64,000 nt of DNA, taken from positions 1 through 64,000 of the forward strand of contig JAANYP010007000.1 of the NCBI GenBank assembly GCA_020465985.1, given 5' to 3'. Each line of letters opens with the position of its first letter. The stretch's first letter is position 1. Below the pieces are notes generated by a model. The model worked only from the letters and a program-made list of their open reading frames with translations. It did no database searches and was not told the origin of the DNA. The translations under genes and the position numbers were made by a program. Origin of the DNA: Centrapalus pauciflorus. Taxonomy: Eukaryota; Streptophyta; Magnoliopsida; Asterales; Asteraceae. Positions 56,073-64,000 of this stretch are shown here, in pieces.

Positions 56073-56480
56073 TGTGAATTCATATTTCATGCAATTCATA
56101 TGAACGTAAAACAATCATATGAACAATTATTATCAACACATAAAATCGAATGCTTAGATTGAGATGAGAGAATATTACATTGATGTTCTTGGTGACTTGC
56201 ACAACACTTTTTCTCTTCACTCTATCAAGATGCAACCGTATGTGTCTGTAATCTGAATTTTCTAGCTGCCCCTACTAACAGAACCATACACTTCTATTTA
56301 TACACAATACACAAGTATTGTGTATTTACACATATAACCCCTAATCTATTGAGTATTTACAATTATATAGAATATAATTGTTTCATCTCTATTATTTATT
56401 CCCAACATTCTCCCCCTTAGGGATGAACACAATTAATAAAAGTAATATTAATTTCAGCTCTACAAATATTGTCCCTAACA
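56073..56480 (-). repeat. L: 3' LTR, 408 bp
   Basis: On the minus strand TGTTAGGGACAATATTTG to ATGAATTCACA. Within it, 73 bases from the start, AAGGGGGAGAA is followed by TGTTGGGAAT, a second polypurine-tract-plus-LTR-start pattern (56418-56401). With the TATA box and the inferred RNA end it divides into U3 (56480-~56268), R (~56268-56137) and U5 (56136-56073). Confidence 0.9.
56294..56302 (-). promoter_or_regulatory. L LTR TATA box
   Basis: TATAAATAG on the minus strand, repeated in the other LTR copies; transcription would start ~25-30 bases further (near 56268). Confidence 0.6.
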
Positions 56481-58336
56481 ATCTCCCCCTTAGAGATGAA
56501 ATCAATTTTCTGATAAAAGATCATTTCAGGGACTTTTTCGTGAATATTCTTCTTTTCTCTGATCTCTGAATCTTCTTCTTTTCTTTATTTGTCTCTCTCT
56601 GATCTTCACATTTCTTCTTCTCTGATCTTCTCTTTTCTTGTATTTTCTTATGAGTACACTCCCCCTTGAATCATGAATAGCTTTTTAATTCTCTCCCTTG
56701 ATCAATTCTTTTGATATGATGTAGCAATTGTCTTCAGTTGACTTCAATCTACTCAACTGTTGTCTTTGAACTTTAGCTTTTCTCCCCCTCATGATGATCA
56801 TAAGAATTATGAAAATCATGCAAAATCTTTAGAGACATTAATTCATTGAAGTTTACAGTAGCAGAAATACAACAACAATTACAATTTCAAAATATTACAA
56901 ACTGACTTTCTCCCCTTCAAACTGATATCCTCTCCCCCTATACAAAACCAACCTATGACACTCTTCCTCAAAAATTTCACTCCCCCTCGAATTGATATTA
57001 TATCTTTTTAGAACAAAAACAAAATCTATGTGACCTACTTTCAGCGCTGGCGTGATGTTAACACTGGTAGGATTTCCAAATAGTCATCGTGAAATCCTTT
57101 ATCATGAATGAATCACTCGTATTTGTTCCGGCTTAGTCACTTTGGACTAGCAGCTTATAGTCACGCAGACTGATAGACTCGATGTGTCCTAAAAGTGTAT
57201 ATAATCAGCTTTAGACACAATGTGCATCAAATGAAGTGGGAGACTGGAGCAAATGTCTTCCTTGTTTCAATATCAATAATATCCAAATGATATATTGATA
57301 GAAATGTTCTATATCTCCGTGATTATTGAAACAGAAATCTTTTGAGAGATAACTGAGTAGTTGGTGGGGTTAAGTGCATGCGTCACTGGGTCCATGACGT
57401 CTTTTTCAATATCAAGTCGCCTAGGGCTTGATAGATTATGTGGATTACCCAGCCGACACAGTTTAGGTAGGATTTACTTTTCTTTTAATCCTTTCTCAAC
57501 TCTCAGCACTCAGCATTTTTCAACTAAGCTCCCTCCCGCTCACTTTTGAGAAATGAATTCAGTCAGCTTTATAGCAAAAGCATGATCTGATGCACCACCA
57601 TCTCCTTTCAATATCAATATCCCTCTCATTTACATTTTATCTCTGCTCGACCCTGTCAGTATCCCGTGATAACTGACACTTCTCAACTAATAAACCTAAA
57701 GAACCCTCACTCGCACAATCTATAGATGGTTTGCTTCTTGGGTAGGTCTTCCGGTTCTGGTTAGACCATAGAAGCGATATTTATGCCTATCACTCAGATT
57801 GGTGCACAATCGGAGTCAGCTGAAAGATTTTCAGCTTTGAAGCTCAAGGGATATCAGAGAGATTATTTTCAAATAATATGGGAGATATCAGAATGAAATA
57901 GAAAATCTGATATATGATATGAAAAGATCCAGATTTTCTTGAAAGAATGAGCATTTGTGAGATAACGGGAGAATCCAGTATAAATTGGAAGAGTTATAAC
58001 AAAGAGAATCTCAGAAGAAATGAGATTATGAAACTCAAAGAGATTAGATCAATTAATCTCAATGATATATTCAGAGAATCAAACAAATATTTCTTTTCAG
58101 CTCAAAAATTCTTTTTATGTGTGAATCAAATATTTTCGTGAAAAGTCACACAGTTTTTGAAAAAATGTCATCGTCAAAGAATGTCTGAAACTCCCCCTGT
58201 AAATAAGCACACACAGTTAGTCAACTCATAGAAATGAAATCAGGAGCAAAAAATAATAAAAATAAAACTCCCTCTAAATCAATGCAGCTTCAGAGTTGAA
58301 TTCAGGGCAGGAATTCAAGAAATATTTGTCTTTCAG
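56481..58336 (-). other. L: long 3' non-coding region with many polypurine tracts
   Basis: No gene. Minus-strand G5-containing tracts (GGGGGAG type) occur at 56483-56491 (next to the LTR), ~56659-56667, 56782-56790, 56932-56939, 56980-56987 and 58191-58198; 56910-56917 is a G4 version. Multiple polypurine tracts upstream of the 3' LTR are a known trait of sireviruses. AT-rich otherwise; a short open frame at 57361-57549 has no recognisable domain. Confidence 0.7.
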
Positions 58337-58558
58337 ACTCGGGTTCTAATCTGAAGTGATTAGAAGCCATTTGTCGCATAAGCTTGGGTTTTAGTCTGAA
58401 GTAACTGAAAACCATTGTCTCTGGTTCATTGAAGTCCGGGTTCTAGTCTGAATTTAACTAGAAACCAATTTTGAGTTGAAGCACGGGTCTTGACCTGAAG
58501 TAATCAAGAGCCTATTGAAATGAAAAATGGGTCCTTATCTGAAATGAAAAGAAACCTA
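58337..58558 (-). ncRNA. L: array of five covarying hairpins (candidate RNA element)
   Basis: Five consecutive inverted repeats, 44-52 bases apart, start at 58342, 58387, 58439, 58486 and 58530 (plus-strand coordinates). Arms: GGTTCTAATC/GATTAGAA.CC, GGTTTTAGT/ACT.AAAACC, GGTTCTAGT/ACTAGAA.CC, GGTCTTGA/TCAAGA.CC, and a weaker fifth. CTGAA occupies the loop side each time. Units 1, 3 and 4 keep a single unpaired purine before the closing CC. Arm sequences differ while pairing holds. Located directly after the gag fragment. Confidence 0.6.
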
Positions 58559-59756
58559 TAACCTGCAAAATTTAAGATGTTTTTGGTATCCAAACAGATT
58601 TGGATCCAGACTTGTTAGCGATCTTGGGTACCCATTTAAAAACAGGTTTTGGTACCCACTTATACTTGGGTTTAGGTACCCATTGCAGATTATAACTATC
58701 AGCTTCTTTTTGAAAAGCAGAAAACAAATTTCTTTGAGTATGAGAAAATTGAATATCTGAATATCTAAAGAAACTTGAATTTGAATGATCAGACTCTTGC
58801 GAACTCTTCTTTTTGAAAAACTGTCCGGTTCTTGCCTGTTTCTGATAATACTTGGTATTTTTCTGTGAAAATGTTTTCTGATTAGAATGACTAGTATTTT
58901 CAGAAACTTTAGGAACATTTGACTTCGAAGATTCACCAGTGTAAATCTTGACCGGAAGTTGTTCAAATATTTTGTCTTTGCCTTTATGTATCTTGAGAAG
59001 ATACTTAAGTTTCAGATCTGAAGATGAATCAAACTTAGCAGAGTTAGTTAGATTCACTTCACTTTCAGAAGACAAACCAGAGAGATCAATATTGGATTTT
59101 AAACACACTGAAGAAGGGGTCTTAACCTTTGACTCAGCTAATGAAGTAAAAACATGTAATTGTTTTGTAAGATGAAGTATCTGATCTTCCAAACTTTTGA
59201 TAATGACTAAATTTGAATTTCTGTCTTGATCAAATGATTGGTAATCAGATTTAAAAGATCGTTCTTTGATTAAGAACATTTGTTTTTCATCTTCAAACAA
59301 TTCAGATTTTGATTAAAAATCTTGTTCTTTAATTAGGAACTCATGTCTTTCCTTCTCAATCAAATCTTTAGTTAAAGACAACTCTTGTTGAAGAGCAAAA
59401 ATTTCTTCATTTTTGTTTAAAATACAATTCTGATCAGTTTGTTTTGTCTTAGAAAGTGTAATTTCAAGATCCTTAACTTTCTTGTAAAATACAACTCTTG
59501 TTCTTTAACTTTCTTGTTTCAGCTCATCAAGTTCTTTAAGTAATTCAGATATTTTGAATTGATGAGCACAACTCTCAGACTTTTGTTTTTCTGTTAAGCT
59601 TTGAATTTCTTCATTCAGTATTTGTATGTCACGTAACGCCAAATGTTTATTAGTATTCAACTGAACGAGAATGTCGTAATTGTTCTTACGAATCTTTTCA
59701 GATTCAGTAGGTTTGAAAATCAGCTTAGACTTTGACAATCGTTCAAATTCCATTAT
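58556..59756 (-). pseudogene. L: gag fragment (coiled coil and C-terminal linker)
   Basis: Minus-strand ATG 59753 opens MEFERLSKSKLIFKPTESEK, then a coiled coil (NYDILVQLNTNKHLALRDIQ onward to ~59510). After stops around 59500-59300, it reopens at 59300 (MFEDEKQMFLIKERSFKSDY) with LEDQILHLTKQL helix, Ser-rich linker, and near the end three WVPK units (QWVPKPKYKWVPKPVFKWVPK, 58690-58610), ending at 58556-58575. This corresponds to the gag/pol linker of copia elements. Gag core, zinc knuckle and all enzymes are absent. Whether the peptide is made is unknown. Confidence 0.7.
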
Positions 59757-60815
59757 GAATTGCTTGAAATTGAATCTTCCAAGATCTTTTATGGAAAAAC
59801 TGAGTGAATTCTGATAAAACTTTGAAAAATCATTTCATTAAGTGATAACTTGTGAAAAATCAGCTCTGAAATGACTTTTTTGTTATTAAAATTTCAGCTT
59901 TTCTGCATAAACTTGCCCGTAACTTTTTTCTGGAGTGGAATTGGGCCTCGAAAATTTACCGAACCGGCTACGCCAAGTATAAAAGTTATGACCAATTTAA
60001 GCAGAATAGGTCGTATAGTCAAACTCGAATGACAAAAGATGAAACTCGAATGAATAAGAATCAAACTCGATTGATGAAGTATTAAACTCGACTAAAGTAG
60101 CTTGAAACTCGATGAACTAATTATGAAACTCGGTTAAAAAGGCAATAAACTCGATTGATTAATCACTAAACTCGAATGAATAAGCCTGAAACTCGATTGA
60201 TTAATCACTAAACTCGAATGAATAAGCCTGAAACTCGATTGATTAATCACTAAACTCGAATGAATAAGCCTGAAACTCGAATGATAAAGGATTAAAACTC
60301 GAATAACGAAGTGATAAACTCGAATGATACATCATGAAACTCGATTATCACATATTCAAACTCGATCAAAGTATGAAAACTCATTATGATGCGAGATTTA
60401 ACAGATTTAAAATTTTCGAAGTGCAGATTTCACAATTTTCAACAAAAATTGATGAAGTGATTCCAAATTGATATCGAGAATGCGATTTTCACACACAAAC
60501 AGATTTTTTGAAGTGTTCTTGGGTAATTTCAGATCAAACTATCGAATTTTGGCAAAATCCTCAAGAACACGACATTTTTCAAAAATTCAGAAATATTCCA
60601 GATTAAATCTTGTGTGTTTGGAGTTATGATTTAAGACTTATATCAGCAGATTCGTCTTTAAATTTCATATACTCGATCCAATTTGCAGACTAATTCATCC
60701 ACAAAATCAAAATCCATTTTGATTTTTCTGATTTTCGAACCAAAATTTTTTTTTTAACAGTTTTCTTCAAAATTTCAAATTTCAACTTTTAATTCATTCA
60801 AATTCAGCCATATGT
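59757..60815 (-). repeat. L: 5' leader with CTCGAAT tandem repeats
   Basis: Non-coding. From 60018 to 60370 the unit AAACTCGAATGA / AAACTCGATTGA recurs every ~20-22 bases (about 17 copies). Within it a 42-bp unit (taagcctgaaactcgattga plus 22 bases) is repeated almost perfectly three times (60147-60275). The remainder is AT-rich. Confidence 0.85.
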
Positions 60816-60828
60816 GGCTCTGATACCA
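60816..60828 (-). other. L: primer-binding site
   Basis: The minus strand reads TGGTATCAGAGCC, two bases after the middle LTR; tRNA-Met type. Confidence 0.9.
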
Positions 60829-60830
60829 AT

Positions 60831-61238
60831 TGTGAATTCATATTTCATGCAATTCATATCAACGTAAAACAATCATATGAACAATTATTATCAACACATA
60901 AAATCGAATGCTTAGATTCAGATGAGAGAATATTACATTGATGTTCTTGGTGACTTGCACAACACTTTTTCTCTTCTCTCTATCAACATGCAACCGTATG
61001 TGTCTGTAATCTGAATTTTCTAGCTGCCCTTACTAACAGAACCATACACTTCTATTTATACACAATACACAAGTATTGTGTATTTACACATATAACCCCT
61101 AATCTATTGAGTATTTACAATTATATACAATATAATTGTTTCATCTCTATTATTTATTCCCAACATTCTCCCCCTTAGGGATGAACACAGTTATTAAAAG
61201 TAATATTCATTTCAGCTCTACAAATATTGTCCCTAACA
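60831..61238 (-). repeat. L: functional 5' LTR (middle copy), 408 bp
   Basis: Same ends and length as 56073-56480, with a handful of base changes. The primer-binding site follows, so this is the working 5' LTR, yet it is not at the edge of the insertion. Confidence 0.9.
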
Positions 61239-61545
61239 ATCTCCCCTTAGAGATGAAATCAATTTTCTGATAAAGATCATTTCAGGGACTTTTTCGTGAA
61301 TATTCTTCTTTTCTCTGATCTCTGAATCTTCTTCTTTTCTTTATTTGTCTCTCTCTGATCTTCACATTTCTTCTTCCCTGATCTTCTCTTTTCTTGTATT
61401 TTCTTGTGAGTACACTCCCCCTTGAATCATGAATAGCTTTTTAATTCTCTCCCTTGATCAATTCTATTGATATGATGTAGCAATTGTCTTCAGTTGACTT
61501 CAATCTACTCAACTGTTGTCTCTGAACTTTAGCTTTTTTTTTTAC
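61239..61545 (-). repeat. L: duplicated 3' internal segment
   Basis: ~307 bases matching 56481-56785 (the last internal bases before the 3' LTR), including the polypurine tract (here with only four Gs) and a second G5 tract (61417-61424). It ends in a T10 run (A10 on the element sense strand, 61534-61543) where the homologous place has only four. Confidence 0.87.
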
Positions 61546-61889
61546 CACATAAAATCGAATGCTTAGATTGAGATGAGAGAATATTACATTGATGTTCTTG
61601 GTGACTTGCACAACACTTTTTCTCTTCTCTCTATCAACATGCAACTGTATGTGTCTGTAGTCTGAATTTTCTAGCTGCCCCTACTAACAGAACCATACAC
61701 TTCTATTTATACACAATACACAAGTATTGTGTATTTACATATATAACACCTAATCTATTGAGTATTTACAATTATATACAATATAATTGTTTCATCTCTA
61801 TTATTTATTACCAACATTCTCCCCCTTAGGGATGAACACAGTTATTAAAAGTAATATTCATTTCAGCTCTACAAATATTGTCCCTAACA
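61546..61889 (-). repeat. L: outer partial LTR lacking its last 64 bp
   Basis: Matches 60895-61238; on the sense strand it starts with the normal TGTTAGGGAC and stops 64 bases before the normal LTR end, where an A10 tract begins. The AAAAT target duplication follows at 61890. Confidence 0.88.
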
Positions 61890-64000
61890 AAAATGGGCTG
61901 ATTGATTATCCATTAGCAATCAGGCAGGCTGCATTTGTCAGAATGGGATATAGTTTGGATGTGACTAAGTCCTCATACATGAAGAGTGGGCTGATAGCGC
62001 AATGGCGATACCTAGCTCACGTTTTTATGGTGTGTTTTGCTGCCAAGAAAGCAGGATTCAATTACATCGTATCGAAGATTCAGTCAGGGATGATAGCGCT
62101 GGTTTACAATCAAAGATTTAGCTACTCATAGATGTTCTTTACCGAGTTTGTTCAACAAATAACAGCTCCGGACCGAGAAAGATTTCTGCTATATCCGAGA
62201 TTCGTAATGATGCTGATAAGATATTTCCTACCGAACCTGCCACTGCTGAATGAAATTCAAAGTGTTCCGGTGATTGACAAACGAATCTTTGCAGATTGTC
62301 AAGCTCATCGAGGAAGATTAGCTAGGCCAGTGGAGGCACCACTTTATGGTGCGGTAGTCAATCCAGATTTCCATGTCGGGGAAGGTGTCAACTGGGCAGG
62401 GGATATACAGTTTCCACAGCAACCGCAGCAATAGCAACCGCCACAATCGAGGCCTCAGCAACAAAGAAGGAGGCAAAGACCGTCTGCGAGACAAACTCAG
62501 GCTGCTAGGCCTTCCACAAGCCAAGTGCAAGAGCTGGAAGAGGCTGGTCCTTCAACTGTACCACCTATATCTGATCCGAAGCTTCAAACTTTGGAAGAGA
62601 TTTGGGCAGCTGGGTTGCATGCTAATGAGGCAATTACTTCTGAGCTTATTGAAAATCTCTTGGAACCTCCAGAAGGAGAAGTTGACATTTTTAAGCAGAT
62701 CGATGATTATCAACCTGAAGCAGCAGGCGAAGCCGAGTCAACTTCTGAATCTGAGTCAGAAGAAGCAGAAGAAATAGAAGTTGAGGCCCCAAACACAGTG
62801 ACCGAAGATCCGTCCATTCATATAGGCACATATGGATCGAGATTAGTGGTGGTTGAGGAAGAAGCTAGAAGGAGAAGAGCTTCGAGGGAGTCAGATGACT
62901 CAGACTTTGAGGAAGAAGAAATAACTCCTTTGGTGCATAGGCATAGGGCCAAAAGGCACCGTTTTATGCAGGGAGCTTCGTCAGCCTCTGCTCCTGAGCC
63001 AGAAATGCCTACCTCTCAGCAATCAGAACCAACATCCATACCACCACCACCACCTGTTCAAACATCCGTTCCCCCACCAATCATCCCAACTCCCATCCAG
63101 TCCATACCATCCACTTCATCAACCTTCACAGATTATCAAAGGTTTTCTAAGCTTCGGAGCAAGGTTGACTTCCAACAAGTCCAAATCTTACAGTTGACAA
63201 AAGCTATTGGGGAGATACAGAAGCATAATGCCAATGTGGACAACGAAAATGTTGAGTTAAAGAAAGTTGTTGGGAAGATTGAGGAAGAGAATCTGGAGCT
63301 TAAAACTTTTGTTGCAGATCAAGCTGCTGAGATTCGATCGATGCGATCCCTAATTGAGCAATTACTGAAAAATCTAAAGGCTCAGGGGGAGACGAGCTGT
63401 AAGGATCCGGAGGAGCAGCAAAGGGGAGATGATGAAGGCGATGATCCCAATGCACCAAAAGAGAATGAGCCAGTAGATTTTCCTGCTGCTCTATATGCTG
63501 AAGTTCAGGGGGAGCCTAGTCAGGCTGGTGTTGAAGGAGGAGAAGGAGGTGAGGCTGGTTCTTCAAAGACTCATGAAAGCGATATGATAGACGCCTTGAG
63601 GGATATTGAGGAAGAAGTTATGGATTTTGATTTTGAGGATGAAGTGGAGGAGTTGGAGGAAGGGGAATTCGTACCAGAGGAGATTGTTGATTGGAGATCT
63701 GACGATGATGTGATAGAAGACGAGGACGATAATGTCAACGAAGTGATTATCAATTCACAGCCTATCACGGATTTATATGTGTGAGATAATGACAATGTGA
63801 TTGATATAGATGAGATCAAGATTGCCTCGGTCGAAGACTTTGAATTTGAAGAAGCAGAAAAGGAGCCTTCCAGGGCTGATTTAATGAATCTGTGGTTCAA
63901 GAAGGAAGAGAAGAAAGAAAAGCCGAAGATGAAGAAGAAGATGAGAGTTCCGGGGGCAGAAAATCTCTCAGGAGGTATTATCAGCTGGTTCTTTGATAGA
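61890..64000 (+). pseudogene. K: envelope-like gene, remainder, runs off the window
   Basis: Resumes in phase after L. N-terminal domain continues (QAAFVRMGY, YLAHVFMVCFAAKKAGF, YPRFVMMLIRYFLP); TAG 62129-62131 and TAG 62432-62434 (Gln run) interrupt. Then acidic/Ser part, basic cluster HRHRAKRHRF (62935-62965), Pro-rich stretch (63040-63110), coiled coil (63150-63380), acidic tail, TGA 63782-63784, and the start of the C-terminal domain (LSGGIISWFFDR) at the window end. The same frame is kept across all three stops. No membrane span seen. Function unknown. Confidence 0.86.

Larger units (their letters stand above)
56073..61889 (-). mobile_element. Element L: non-autonomous copia-like LTR element with an extra partial LTR
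   Basis: On the minus strand the order is partial LTR (61889-61546), 3' internal segment (61545-61239), full LTR (61238-60831), primer site, leader, gag fragment, long non-coding 3' region, polypurine tract, full LTR (56480-56073). Target duplication AAAAT at 56068-56072 and 61890-61894. No protease, integrase or RT anywhere, so it depends on other elements. The LTR copies look ~97% alike by eye: young. Confidence 0.88.
46160..64000 (+). mobile_element. Element K: near-complete copia with envelope-like gene, interrupted by L
   Basis: 5' LTR, primer site, leader, gag, protease, integrase, RT, RNase H, spacer and envelope-like gene in order on the plus strand; the 3' end lies beyond the window. 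It inserted into J in opposite orientation (left flank TTTAT, 46155-46159). The pol frame from 49164 to 53636 has only three stops, one of which (50244) is shared with B. L (56073-61889) lies within the envelope-like gene. Confidence 0.9.

Noticed and set aside
60018..60370. CTCGAAT array considered as a CRISPR-like or satellite array
   Set aside because: Units are short and degenerate, spacers are not unique, and it sits in a retrotransposon leader of a plant genome; a local tandem repeat is enough.

Overview
The window reads as repeat-dense nuclear DNA of a flowering plant, with no host gene, tRNA or rRNA that I can support. Almost every base belongs to LTR retrotransposons: mostly Ty1/copia elements that carry an extra envelope-like gene after pol (the sirevirus/SIRE arrangement), plus one Ty3/gypsy piece. 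The gag and envelope-like proteins resemble, from memory, families common in Asteraceae genomes; that placement is inference.

I letter the elements here. M (+, 1-~1260) is the 3' end of a SIRE-like element. E (-, ~1750-4271) is a second SIRE-like element: 5' LTR plus decayed gag. A (-) is a copia element whose 5' LTR lies at 24315-24847 and whose gag is split between 22728-23658 and 4272-4395. The split is caused by B (+, 4396-22727), which is flanked by a perfect 5-bp target duplication (TTAGA). B in turn holds C (-, 8715-~16828) inside its protease region, and C is followed by D (+, ~16832-20180), a Ty3/gypsy LTR and gag. A deletion apparently fused D gag to the middle of the B envelope-like gene at about 20180.

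To the right lie F (-, gag at 24848-26176), a 311-bp LTR at 26881-27191, G (-, envelope-like gene to 30455), an LTR at ~31585-32250 and H (-, envelope-like C-terminus). I (+, 33671-42126) is a SIRE-like element with intact RT/RNase H, a 1359-codon envelope-like gene with few lesions and a 3' LTR. J (-, 42127-46159) is a copia pol interrupted by K (+, 46160 to beyond the window). K is nearly complete, and its envelope-like gene is split by L (-, 56073-61889, target duplication AAAAT), a non-autonomous element that carries only a gag fragment.

Several signals are not explained by ordinary annotation. (1) Three consecutive stem-loops of identical architecture sit in the pol-to-envelope spacer of both K and C, with compensatory changes. 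(2) Five consecutive covarying hairpins follow the gag fragment of L. (3) L has a third, 3'-truncated LTR joined through an A10 tract to internal sequence, as expected if a polyadenylated transcript end was captured during reverse transcription. (4) A conserved in-frame TAA between gag and protease is followed by a splice-acceptor-like tract in B and K. (5) Splice-acceptor-like sequences precede the envelope-like start codon in K, C and G.
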